A stretch of 20,123 bases of DNA, taken from an uncultured Nostocoides sp. (GTDB lineage: Bacteria > Actinomycetota > Actinomycetes > Actinomycetales > Dermatophilaceae). Location of the stretch: contig CAKZIH010000304.1 of NCBI GenBank assembly GCA_936931335.1, positions 1-20,123 on the forward strand, written 5' to 3'. Shown here one piece after another: positions 6,200 through 13,970 of this stretch. The translations under genes and the position numbers were made by a program. Position 1 is the first letter of the stretch. The number at the start of each line of letters is the position of its first letter. The notes under the pieces are model-generated. The model was not told the origin of the DNA. It searched no databases and was given only the letters and a program-made list of their open reading frames with translations.

Positions 6200-6259
6200 T
6201 TGATAAATGAGGCGATTTATCAAGAGTTGTATGATGTGAACAGGCCAAGAGGTGCTGGT
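6200..6259 (+). repeat. 60-bp direct repeat, copy B, with palindrome at 6199-6224
   Basis: Counterpart of 3823-3882. The palindrome CTTGATAAAT-GAGGCG-ATTTATCAAG is identical in both. Here it covers the stop codon of the intact DUF4913 gene (TGA directly followed by TAA) and may also serve as a weak terminator for the T4SS operon. Confidence 0.85.
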
Positions 6260-6609
6260 TCGGCGGGCCATGGGTCTGGGATGACGTGATCCCCGGCGGC
6301 CGCCCGGCACTTGGTGAACGGGCTTGTCTCCTTGGTCGTCAGGGACGCCATCGTGGGGTCGAGGTAGTCCCTGATCCATATGGCAACCCCGGTCCCGGGC
6401 TGCATCCGCAGCGCCTCGAACGCGTCCCACAGCGCCTCCAGGCGCAGCACGGCCTCGGGGTGCTCCCACCACTTAGGGCACCACGCTGACGGCGGTGGGC
6501 GACGCCAGACGGGGAGGAGGAACTCGTCGACGAACTCCGGCAGGGACGCGAACCGCGTCCCCGCCGGCGCCTCCTCGGGGTCGAGGTCCCACCCATGCTC
6601 GTCGCTCAT
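6220..6609 (-). CDS. DUF4913 protein, last gene of the T4SS operon
   Basis: A 129-residue soluble protein with the DUF4913 core: FVDEFLLPVWRR (26-37), the Trp-rich WCPKWWEHPEAVLRLEALW (43-61), and WIRDYLDPTMASL (78-90), then SPFTKC and the end PLGLFTSYNS. Members of this family recur beside coupling proteins and relaxases on actinobacterial conjugative elements; the molecular role is unknown. The ATG overlaps the stop of the coupling protein (ATGA), so it is the downstream, translationally coupled gene. Two broken copies of its 3' half lie further left in the same orientation. The palindrome at the stop codon makes this gene end a probable insertion point. The family call is strong; an accessory relaxosome function is inference. 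Confidence 0.88.
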   Translation of the reverse strand: MSDEHGWDLDPEEAPAGTRFASLPEFVDEFLLPVWRRPPPSAWCPKWWEHPEAVLRLEALWDAFEALRMQPGTGVAIWIRDYLDPTMASLTTKETSPFTKCRAAAGDHVIPDPWPAEPAPLGLFTSYNS

Positions 6610-8318
6610 CTGTGGCCCTGCCCGGCGTAGTGCTCCTCGGAGGCGGCGATCATCGCTGCCTGCGGGTGCTCGCTCCAGTGCACGGTCCGCAGCATGACCG
6701 ACGGCGTGCCGGAGGCGAGGACGACCGCGCGTCCCTGCGGCATGGCGGTGATGTCGGAGACGTCGAGGATCTTCTCCCGGCGCAGCTGGGTCGAGGTCGA
6801 CCCGCCGCCGCGCATCGAGGACGAGGTCGAGCGGGTCTGCACGTCGTGGTCGCCGACGAGCCGGGAGACGACGCCGCCGAAGGCGTCGTCGGCCACACCC
6901 GGGCCGACGCCGCGCAGGTTCGCCGCGTCCCACATCTGTGTCATGCCCTCCTTGCCCCAGACCCGCACGCCCTGGGACCAGGACTGCAGGTAGGTCGTCA
7001 GGACGATCCCGCGGGAGCCGTAGTGCGAATAAAGGTCGGGCAGCTGGGGCCACCGGCAGACGTTCGCGGCCTCGTCGAGCACGACGAGCAGGGGCCGGCG
7101 CAGCCGGCCGCCTTGCCGCACGCCCAGCTCCTCCGCCGCTCGGGTGACCGCGACCGTCAGGGCCGCGGTCAGGGCCCGCGCCGAGCCGGGTCCCTCCCGG
7201 GAGAGGAGGTAGAGGGTGTCGGTGGAGGCGACGAAGGCGTGCGGGTCGAACTCCGCGCGCCCCTCGCCCGGGGTGATCCACGGGTGGACGGCCGGGTTCC
7301 GCAGCCACGACAGCAGGTTCTCGGCCGAGCCGTAGATGCCGTCGCGCTGCTTGGGGGTCTTGCTCATCGCAGAGCGCACGTCCGTGGCGGCCGAGCGGTG
7401 CCCGGCCGAGAGCAGGAGGTCTTCGGGGGTCGCGTCGTCCGGGTCGCGGATCCAGTCATGGACGTCGAGGAGGGTGCCGCGGCCGTCGGCCGCGGCCAGC
7501 AGCAGCGCCGCCACGAGCGTCTGCGCGGCGGTGTCGAAGTAGGCGTCGGTCTTAGCTGTGGCGTCACGGGTGGCGGCCGCGAACAGGGAGACGACCTCGT
7601 CGGCGCGGGCGATGTCGGTGACGTACGACAGCGGGCTCCACCACCAGCCCGGTTCCTCGCCGACAAGGCCCTGCGGGTCGTGGACGCGCACGAGTCCGAG
7701 CGAGGAGCGCGGGCCCCGGGTCAGGTCGACGATGTCCCGCTTGTTGCTCGTGGCCACGACCGGCCCGCCGGTCGAGACGATCTGCGGGACGCACAGGCAG
7801 GAGGTCTTCCCCGCTCGAGGTCCCATGACCCACAGCTGGGTCCACTCCCAGGAGGTGGCCAGCGGCCGTCGGGTCAGGACCGACTCGCCGATAGGGACCC
7901 CGACCCCGCACGCGGGGTCGACGCCCAGCCGGGCGGCGTCTCGCTCGAGCCGGTCTCGGTCGAGCGGTTCCATGTCTTCGCGGGTCGACATGGACTTGGC
8001 GAGCCGGTCGACGCGATGCGCTGGTTGCCGCCGGCGCTTGGCGATCCATGCCGCCACGTTGATGACGACACCGGTGATGACGAAGATGATGACGAGGTAG
8101 ACGATCGTCGAGGCCGTTGACCAGCCCTGCGTGCCGGTCGCCACACCGACGACCCACGCGAACGGGTTGGCCGACGGGTGCTGGCCGGTGATGGCGGCCG
8201 CGACCTGCCCGAGGACGACCGCGAGGACCAATAGGCCCATCGCGGCGCCGAGGACGAGGTACGGGCCCAGCCCGCCGGGCTGGGCCTGGCGCCCCGCGCG
8301 CGGGTCGCCGCCGATCAC
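6606..8318 (-). CDS. VirD4/TraG-type coupling ATPase with TraM-recognition (TraD_C) domain
   Basis: A 570-residue type IV coupling protein, the inner-membrane motor that brings the relaxase-DNA complex to the T4SS. Two N-terminal membrane helices (about 19-43 and 71-92) precede a cytoplasmic ATPase domain. Walker A is MGPRAGKTS (165-173) and Walker B is PLLVVLDEAANV (409-420), followed by WPQLPDLYSHYGSRGI, the typical TraM-recognition segment. The C-terminal SSSMRGGGSTS followed by LRREKILDVSDITAMPQGRAVVL is characteristic of actinobacterial TraG/VirD4 proteins. GTG 8318 overlaps the VirB4 stop (GTGA) and has GAGG about 8 nt upstream. Length and motifs indicate an intact gene. An alternative FtsK/TcpA-type coupling protein is ruled out by the TraD_C-type C-terminus. 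Confidence 0.93.
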   Translation of the reverse strand: MIGGDPRAGRQAQPGGLGPYLVLGAAMGLLVLAVVLGQVAAAITGQHPSANPFAWVVGVATGTQGWSTASTIVYLVIIFVITGVVINVAAWIAKRRRQPAHRVDRLAKSMSTREDMEPLDRDRLERDAARLGVDPACGVGVPIGESVLTRRPLATSWEWTQLWVMGPRAGKTSCLCVPQIVSTGGPVVATSNKRDIVDLTRGPRSSLGLVRVHDPQGLVGEEPGWWWSPLSYVTDIARADEVVSLFAAATRDATAKTDAYFDTAAQTLVAALLLAAADGRGTLLDVHDWIRDPDDATPEDLLLSAGHRSAATDVRSAMSKTPKQRDGIYGSAENLLSWLRNPAVHPWITPGEGRAEFDPHAFVASTDTLYLLSREGPGSARALTAALTVAVTRAAEELGVRQGGRLRRPLLVVLDEAANVCRWPQLPDLYSHYGSRGIVLTTYLQSWSQGVRVWGKEGMTQMWDAANLRGVGPGVADDAFGGVVSRLVGDHDVQTRSTSSSMRGGGSTSTQLRREKILDVSDITAMPQGRAVVLASGTPSVMLRTVHWSEHPQAAMIAASEEHYAGQGHR

Positions 8319-9847
8319 GCGACCGCCTCACCACGGGCGCGGCGCTGCTCCTCGATCGTCTTCCACCGCTTGTTGGTGTCGTTCAGCGCGATTTCGTGCT
8401 CGGTGAGGTCGACCCGGAACGGGATACCGGGCTTACTGCCCAGCTTGAGCAGGAACAGCCCAAGCCCGGGAGGCTCGGCGTTGCCGCCCTCCGCGCCGGC
8501 GGCGCGGGTATCGCTCCACGACGTGATCATCTGCTGCTCGGTCTGCGGCATCGCGAAGACCTGCGAGAGGTTGCCCATCTCCTTCGGAGCGAGCCCACCG
8601 AGGAAGACCATCTCGGACCGCTCGACGAAGCCCCACGCCTTGCTCGTGGCCTCTTCCGTGGCCAGGCGCAGGTCGTTCATGGTGTGGGTGCACATGATCT
8701 GCGGCAGGAGCAGCTGCCGATTGAGGCGGGTGATCGCGTCGATGCGGTCGACCATGGTCAGGCTCGCGCGCAGCACCCGCCACAGCTCGTCCATGACGAG
8801 GATGTAGATCCGCTCGGGCGCCAGCCCGGCCGCGGCCATGATCTTGGCGCCCTGCACCGCGGCCGACCCGTAAGACCAGCACACCAGCTGCAACCCGGCC
8901 TGCAGGGCTAGGTCGTTGTCGTCGACGGCGGACATGTCGAAGACGACGGGGCGGTCGAGGTCCATCTCGACCGTGGTCGGTGAGGCGAAGGTGCCCCCGA
9001 ATGGCCCTTCACGGCCGACGCCCTGCAGGGCGTCGATCAGCCGTTCGGTGCGGATGTCGTAGCGGGCGTCGTCACCGCGGTCGCGCACCACCCGGCGAAT
9101 CTCGGGGTGGCGCTCCTCGATGACCTGCCGGACGTCGTCGACGACCGGCGGCTGCGTCAGGTCCGGGTCGAGGACCCGCACCGCCGCCCGGAGCGCGGTG
9201 GCCTCGTAGTCGGCCAGCGCCTCGCCACGGACCAGCTCGAGGAGCCCGGCGATCGTGTTCATCCGCCGGCCGTCGAGCTGGGCGCGGACCTTGTCTGCCT
9301 CGTCGGCGTCCAGGTGGGGCAGCACCTGGGCCGCTGGGCCGGGGTCGAGGGGGTTGACGTTGGCCATCCCGCGCCCGAGGCGGATGACCCGGCCGCCGAG
9401 TGCCTCGACAAGGTCGACGTAGTCGGGCTTGAGGTCGGACAGGACCATCGGGGTCACGCCCCACGCGGAGAGCACCGTGAGCATGTGCCGGATCAGGCTG
9501 GACTTCCCCAGGCCCGGACGGCCGAGGACGAACGCCGACGGGTTGAGGATCAACTTCCGCAGGAACCACGTGACGGGGTCGGCGCACACAGTGGCCATTT
9601 GCGTCTGATGCCGTCCCAGCGGCACCCCGATCGGCGGCAGCGCGCTGCCGGCGGCGAACGGCCACAGGCCGCACACCTGGTTACTGGTTGCCTCGAACTC
9701 CGGCGCGGCCTCCACGACCGGCGCCCACCCGCCACCGGGCACCTTCCACCCTCGGTCGGTCAGGTCCGCGTGCGCTGCGTCGTCCTCGCGTCGACGGCGC
9801 AGCCCGAACATCTCGGCGACGGCGGCGAAGCCGCCGCGCTGGCTCAC
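8315..9847 (-). CDS. VirB4-type T4SS ATPase (C-terminal ATPase portion as a stand-alone gene)
   Basis: A 510-residue ATPase that powers substrate transfer and assembly. Walker A is GRPGLGKSS (109-117) and Walker B is IYILVMDELW (347-356). Downstream are LNRQLLLPQIMCTHTMNDL and SEMVFLGGL, typical of the VirB4/TraC ATPase core. Classical VirB4 proteins have about 300 further N-terminal residues; here that part appears to be supplied by the preceding SCO6880-family gene. GTG 9847 overlaps the previous stop (GTGA) and follows a strong GGGAGGGG, which decides against the longer upstream frame. The stop overlaps the coupling-protein start. It is clearly a VirB4 homologue; the division of labour with its neighbour is inferred from the domain content. 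Confidence 0.9.
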   Translation of the reverse strand: MSQRGGFAAVAEMFGLRRRREDDAAHADLTDRGWKVPGGGWAPVVEAAPEFEATSNQVCGLWPFAAGSALPPIGVPLGRHQTQMATVCADPVTWFLRKLILNPSAFVLGRPGLGKSSLIRHMLTVLSAWGVTPMVLSDLKPDYVDLVEALGGRVIRLGRGMANVNPLDPGPAAQVLPHLDADEADKVRAQLDGRRMNTIAGLLELVRGEALADYEATALRAAVRVLDPDLTQPPVVDDVRQVIEERHPEIRRVVRDRGDDARYDIRTERLIDALQGVGREGPFGGTFASPTTVEMDLDRPVVFDMSAVDDNDLALQAGLQLVCWSYGSAAVQGAKIMAAAGLAPERIYILVMDELWRVLRASLTMVDRIDAITRLNRQLLLPQIMCTHTMNDLRLATEEATSKAWGFVERSEMVFLGGLAPKEMGNLSQVFAMPQTEQQMITSWSDTRAAGAEGGNAEPPGLGLFLLKLGSKPGIPFRVDLTEHEIALNDTNKRWKTIEEQRRARGEAVA

Positions 9848-11346
9848 AGCCCCTCCCGCATGAACGCCGGCAGCGCCAGACGCTCCGGCAGGACGATGCC
9901 CAGCGGCAGACCGGCGACGAACGCCGTGTCGTGCATGCCCCAGCACGGCCGCAATCGCAGCCGTGCCTGCCCCGAGAGGGTCGTGAGCGTCGACTGCGTC
10001 ACCGCGATGTCCTCGGCGTCCTCGACGGTCGCGGTGACGATGAGACCGACTCGCGTGAACGGGGCGCCCTTGGCCTCCGCACGGGCATTCTCTCGCGCCG
10101 CTTCGAGCGCCTGAAGCTTCCGCTGGCTCGCGCCGGTGCGGCGCTTGCTGTCGGCGTCGGCCGACGCCGACGTGACGCGCCACTCGGCGAGGTTGGCCGA
10201 CCGGACCGGGTCGGTCGGCCGGTAGAGCACGGCCACCCGCTTGCGCGCGATCCGCGCGTTCGGTTCGAGCAGGCCCTTGAGCTGCAGCGTGTAGAAGACG
10301 CCGCGGGGCGGCTCGACCATCATCATCGACACCGACACTGACCCGTCGTGGCTGTAGTGGTCGCGGGCGGCGTGCGCCGAGACCGGGCCCGCCTCCTCCC
10401 ACGACAGGCCCGTGCCGCCCTGCCGCTGACGCGCCTCCTCGACCAGCGGCGCCACGCTCGGGTCGAACGCGACCCGGGTGTCGTCGACGATGTCGGCGGC
10501 CGTGCGCGCGCGCAGTGCGGTGCCCGCGCCGGTGGTGGCCAGCTGGGAGATGAGTCCTGGCAGGCGCGTGCCGATGTCGTCGGCCATCGTGTCGACGTCG
10601 CGCACGGTCCTGTCGTCGCCGCGGCGGGCGTCGAACGTGAGCGTGACGGCCGTGGTGATCCGCGCTGCCCCTGCGGGTGCGGCGGCGACCACGTCCTCCA
10701 GGACGCGCCGAGCCAGTTCGGGCGCGTTCGGGTCGACGTCGGCCATCGCAGCCCGTTCGAGCCGCAGCCCCGTGTCCGGGGCGGTGTCGACGACGACCTG
10801 CGCGCCGATCAGGTCCCGCTCCCGGGAGAGGACACCGAGGTAGGTGCCCCAATGTGCCGCCTGCAGATCGACCGACTCTTGGTCGAGCCCGGTCACGCCG
10901 GGCGGCGAGGCCTCGATCACGACGGTGTAGTGGTCGACAGCGCGGTGCACGATCAGCCCAAACGGCTGGCCGTACACGTCCTCGCACTCGACGAGCTCGG
11001 TGTCGGCCGCCAGCCCGGGCAGCTGGGTGCGGCCCATCGGCACCATCCCCGCCGGGCCCTGCGCCAGCGTGGTCAGGCCCTTGCGGTTCGCGCGCGACCA
11101 CCTCATGCGTCGACCGAGGATCGAGTAGGGGTTGGTATCGAGGAACATCGTCCCGACGATCCACGGCGCCAGCACCGCCAACGCGAGGACGAGCCAGGCG
11201 ATCCCGGCCCACATCCCCACGAACATCATGATGAGCACGACGGGGAACATCGCGGCGATGAGCGCGAGGAACTGCGCCGGGGACAGGCCCTGCACCCCGG
11301 GCATCTTCGGCTTCGACAGGTTGCTGTACTCGACTGCGTCGCTCAT
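9844..11346 (-). CDS. SCO6880-family T4SS protein (VirB3/PrgI plus VirB4-N-like)
   Basis: A 500-residue protein matching the SCO6880 family of actinobacterial conjugation clusters. Two membrane helices lie near the N-terminus (about 24-44 and 46-66), followed by DTNPYSILGRRMRW and a long soluble part with GLTTLAQGPAGMVPMGRTQLPG and paired beta-rich segments. Two short helices plus a soluble domain directly before a VirB4 ATPase correspond to VirB3/PrgI fused to the VirB4 N-terminal domain. ATG 11346 is chosen because GGAGGGG stands 5 nt upstream; longer frames lack this. It is separated from the VirB6-like stop by 16 nt, the only clear gap in the operon. Role: inner-membrane platform that holds the ATPase, by inference. 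Confidence 0.88.
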   Translation of the reverse strand: MSDAVEYSNLSKPKMPGVQGLSPAQFLALIAAMFPVVLIMMFVGMWAGIAWLVLALAVLAPWIVGTMFLDTNPYSILGRRMRWSRANRKGLTTLAQGPAGMVPMGRTQLPGLAADTELVECEDVYGQPFGLIVHRAVDHYTVVIEASPPGVTGLDQESVDLQAAHWGTYLGVLSRERDLIGAQVVVDTAPDTGLRLERAAMADVDPNAPELARRVLEDVVAAAPAGAARITTAVTLTFDARRGDDRTVRDVDTMADDIGTRLPGLISQLATTGAGTALRARTAADIVDDTRVAFDPSVAPLVEEARQRQGGTGLSWEEAGPVSAHAARDHYSHDGSVSVSMMMVEPPRGVFYTLQLKGLLEPNARIARKRVAVLYRPTDPVRSANLAEWRVTSASADADSKRRTGASQRKLQALEAARENARAEAKGAPFTRVGLIVTATVEDAEDIAVTQSTLTTLSGQARLRLRPCWGMHDTAFVAGLPLGIVLPERLALPAFMREGL

Positions 11347-11362
11347 CGGTCCCCTCCGGTCC

Positions 11363-12994
11363 TCACTGCCCCATGTCCGTGGCCGCGCGGGAAGCGAACG
11401 CTCCCGCACCGACCGTCGCGCCGCCAGCCATCCGCGTAGCGCGTGCGGCCCGCTGCTTCGCCCGCGTGCCCGCCGGTCGTGCCACCGGCTGTCGTACCGG
11501 CCCGGCACCCTGCGCCGGCCGGTTCCCAGACACCGGCCGGGCCGACTCCTGATCGGCGCCGCCGCCGCCGCTGCTGTTCGCGCCCGATGGCTCCGGGGAG
11601 GGCCGCTCCACCGCAACCGCCGCCACGGGCTCGGCGCCCGACGACTGGCCTGCGGGCATCGCCTGGCCGCCCATCGGCGGGGCCGTGCCCGCTCCCGACG
11701 AGCCGCCGCCCATGGCAGACCCGTCCGACATCTCGCCCACCGAGTTGGCCACCGACTGCGCCGCACCCGTGCCTTGAGACGAGCCGCCGGCGTCCACCGA
11801 CGGATTACCACCCGGCATGCCGAGGCCACCGGAGGGGCCACCCGTGCCGCCACCGGAGGGGCCACCCGTGCCGCCCATGTTCATTCCGGCGGGCGGGGGC
11901 TGCATGGCGCCCATCCCGCCAGATCCGGCCGCGCCCGCAGCCGCGCCGCCGGCGGCCATAGAGCCACCGGCGGTCAACGCCGCGCCACCGAGCGCTGCGA
12001 CGCCCATAACCGCCGCGCCGCCGGCCGCTACACCCGTGGCGCCCGAGAACGCGTTGGACGAGCCGACCGCGGCCTCAGGGACGAACAGCTTGATCAGTGC
12101 GGGCAACGCCAGCGCCGCGAAGATGATCACGACCATGCCCCACATCCACTGCATCAGCGGGTTGTCCTCGGTGCCATCGCCCTTCATCAGCCGAAGGCCC
12201 ATCGCGTAAATGATCGCCGCCACCGGCTTGTACAGGACGAAAGCCATCAGCCACGCCAACGCCTTCTCGAACCGGGCCTGACCCTGCCGCGTCGTCGTGG
12301 TCGCGGCAAAGAGCGGCATGAAGCCCAGCAGAATGATGATCAGCGGTGCTCGTACCACCATGAACGCGCCCTGCATGAACGCGCCGATACCGGTCAGCAC
12401 CACCAGCACCAGGGTCAGCAGCCCGGAGTCAAGCATCCAGCTGGGAGCCGCCGCGGCCGCGGCGTCCTTCCCGGCTGGGGTCATCCCGAGCAGTTCGCTG
12501 AACGCGTTGGTGCGATCTGCTGTGTTCCCCGTCTGGCCGAGCGTGTTGATGATCCATGGCGAGAACGCGTCCCCGAACTGGATCAGCATCGCCGTCACCG
12601 TCGTGACCAAGCTCGTGGTCGCGATGACGTTGAAGAGCATCCGCAGCACCAACCGGCCGTCGGAGACTTGCAGGCTGGCCATCATCCGCATGATGGCGAC
12701 CATTCCCGACACGAGCATCAGCGCCGAGGTGAGCCACAGCAGGCTCCCATTCATGTCCTGCAGCGCCTGAGCCGTGCCGCCGCCCTGCCCCCCGACAGTC
12801 GGCGACGGCACCAAGAACCACGTCTGGCTCATCAGTCGAAGGATGTTGTCGAGGCCCGTCAACGACGACTCGATCAGGTACCTCATGAACTGCTCGCCCG
12901 CGTTGTTTGCCGCGTTCTCGACCACCTTCCCTGCCGCGTCGCATACGCCGGTGGGGTCAAGGTCGCAGAGGTCGACGCTAGGCGCGGACCTCAC
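11363..12994 (-). CDS. VirB6/TrbL-like polytopic membrane protein with Gly/Ala-rich tail
   Basis: A 543-residue integral membrane protein. Likely helices are at about 84-105, 116-139, 190-208, 210-231, 248-270 and 283-303. A Trp/Phe-rich N-terminal segment precedes them, and FEKALAWLMAFVLYKPVAA is the conserved loop-helix of TrbL/VirB6 proteins. From about 310 the protein becomes low-complexity Ala/Gly/Met/Pro-rich with short repeats (GGTGGPSGG) and ends with a basic stretch. VirB6 proteins form the inner-membrane channel of the T4SS. GTG 12994 is chosen because it overlaps the preceding stop (GTGA) with GGAG 6 nt before it; the frame extends upstream but only into the neighbouring gene. Two perfect 24-bp tandem repeats encode part of the tail. 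Confidence 0.88.
   Translation of the reverse strand: MRSAPSVDLCDLDPTGVCDAAGKVVENAANNAGEQFMRYLIESSLTGLDNILRLMSQTWFLVPSPTVGGQGGGTAQALQDMNGSLLWLTSALMLVSGMVAIMRMMASLQVSDGRLVLRMLFNVIATTSLVTTVTAMLIQFGDAFSPWIINTLGQTGNTADRTNAFSELLGMTPAGKDAAAAAAPSWMLDSGLLTLVLVVLTGIGAFMQGAFMVVRAPLIIILLGFMPLFAATTTTRQGQARFEKALAWLMAFVLYKPVAAIIYAMGLRLMKGDGTEDNPLMQWMWGMVVIIFAALALPALIKLFVPEAAVGSSNAFSGATGVAAGGAAVMGVAALGGAALTAGGSMAAGGAAAGAAGSGGMGAMQPPPAGMNMGGTGGPSGGGTGGPSGGLGMPGGNPSVDAGGSSQGTGAAQSVANSVGEMSDGSAMGGGSSGAGTAPPMGGQAMPAGQSSGAEPVAAVAVERPSPEPSGANSSGGGGADQESARPVSGNRPAQGAGPVRQPVARPAGTRAKQRAARATRMAGGATVGAGAFASRAATDMGQ
11826..11873. repeat. Perfect 24-bp tandem repeat in the VirB6-like tail
   Basis: Units 11826-11849 and 11850-11873 are identical and in frame, encoding the repeated GGTGGPSG pattern of the Gly-rich tail. 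This is probably a slippage-prone, length-variable segment. Confidence 0.9.
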
Positions 12995-13692
12995 GGCGCG
13001 CTCCACGGCACGTAGCCCTCCATCGAGTCGATGGCTTCGGCCTGGTTCTGTGCTTGGCCATCCACCCGCCAGTCGCCGTCCTGCCACACCATCGTGAGCG
13101 GGATCCGCTTCATGGACGCACCCGCTGGCTGGGAAATGACGACGACCTCTACGTGGTCGGGATCGTTTGCCGTGACCGAGAACGCGCGAATCTCAGCGCG
13201 GTCGGCGCTGCTCTCCTCGTCGTGGCGTCCGGCCTGGTCTTTGAGGGAGTCCTTGAGCGGACCGTCTGTGACCTGCTCGGCGAGCACCTTGTCTCCCCCA
13301 GGGGCGAAGAGAGCCGTCCCGATGTTCATCGCAGCGAACAGTGCGCCGGTGGGCGAGTGCGCGTAGCAGGTCCGCAGCGGACCGTCGATCTGCGTCGGGC
13401 CGTACGTCTTCGACGTCGGGACGACCGTGCGGTCGAGCGTCGCCCACTCCGCCTCCGGTCCCTTCTGTGGGACCTCCTGGCTTCCCGGGGCGAGACCACA
13501 CGCGCTGTCCGAGCCGCCGGCGGTTCCGGAGCTCGACCCGTCGGCCGACGCCGTCTGCGTCGGCCTCGCCTCGCTATCCCGGCCGGCGAGGAGACCGACA
13601 CCGAGCCCGACGAGCAGGAGGAGAACTGCTCCCACCGCGACTGCGGGCCACAGCCAGCGCGGACGGGACGAGGTAGCCGGTGACGTGCCCAT
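12991..13692 (-). CDS. VirB8-like/DUF8175-type single-pass membrane protein
   Basis: A 233-residue protein with a short cytoplasmic N-terminus, one membrane helix (about 14-36), a Ser/Thr/Gly linker, and an extracytoplasmic domain. That domain carries GPLRTCYAHSPTGALFAAMNIG and ends in a strand-rich segment, IPLTMVWQDGDWRVDG, typical of the NTF2-like fold of VirB8/TcpC proteins. It would link the inner-membrane channel to outer components. ATG 13692 overlaps the preceding stop as TGATG with no strong ribosome site of its own, so translation is probably coupled. Only the topology and the final strands support VirB8; the family call is moderate. Confidence 0.78.
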   Translation of the reverse strand: MGTSPATSSRPRWLWPAVAVGAVLLLLVGLGVGLLAGRDSEARPTQTASADGSSSGTAGGSDSACGLAPGSQEVPQKGPEAEWATLDRTVVPTSKTYGPTQIDGPLRTCYAHSPTGALFAAMNIGTALFAPGGDKVLAEQVTDGPLKDSLKDQAGRHDEESSADRAEIRAFSVTANDPDHVEVVVISQPAGASMKRIPLTMVWQDGDWRVDGQAQNQAEAIDSMEGYVPWSAP

Positions 13693-13970
13693 CAGGTGAG
13701 CGCGTTGACGATCTGCCCCAGCATGCCCAGGACGATCAGACCGGCGCAGACGATGAGGAAGGCCCGGAAACCCTGCGAGGACCGGCCGTCCATAACGCCG
13801 GTGAAGACAAGGATGACCGAGACGATGAGGCCGAACAGGCCGAAGACAATCGCGCCCCACATCAGCCAATTGATGAGCTTCATGAACGCGCCCGAGCCCG
13901 GAGGTGCCTCCGGCGTCGGGCTGGGCACGGCAGCGAAGTCGGGCACGGCAGCGATCAAGTCGAGCACCAT
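13692..13970 (-). CDS. Small two-helix membrane protein, VirB2/TrbC-like
   Basis: A 92-residue protein with a Pro-rich N-terminal part and two hydrophobic helices (about 34-58 and 69-90) separated by a short polar loop, VMDGRSSQGFR. This size and hairpin topology match VirB2/TrbC pilin-like or channel subunits and occur at this place, ahead of VirB8 and VirB6, in actinobacterial T4SS operons. There is no clear signal peptidase site, so pilus formation should not be assumed. ATG 13970 overlaps the upstream stop by one base (TGATG), and GGGAGG lies about 9 nt before it. The longer frame upstream only overlaps the previous gene. Confidence 0.8.
   Translation of the reverse strand: MVLDLIAAVPDFAAVPSPTPEAPPGSGAFMKLINWLMWGAIVFGLFGLIVSVILVFTGVMDGRSSQGFRAFLIVCAGLIVLGMLGQIVNALT

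Noticed and set aside
6005..6289. Short plus-strand frame across the right direct repeat
   Set aside because: TTG start with no ribosome site, and its end is the antisense of the DUF4913 3' end.
6610..7308. Upstream extension of the DUF4913 frame to 362 residues
   Set aside because: The extension lies in the wrong frame across the coupling-protein gene; ATG 6609 with ATGA overlap fits the operon.
6495..8120. Long plus-strand open frame (541 codons) opposite the coupling protein
   Set aside because: It is an antisense shadow of a well-recognised TraG/VirD4 gene in high-GC DNA; its translation is low-complexity with no domain.
9847..11212. Upstream extension of the VirB4 frame to a 965-residue protein
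   Set aside because: The extra part overlaps the SCO6880-family gene out of frame and is Arg-rich low-complexity; GTG 9847 has a good ribosome site and the usual 4-nt overlap.
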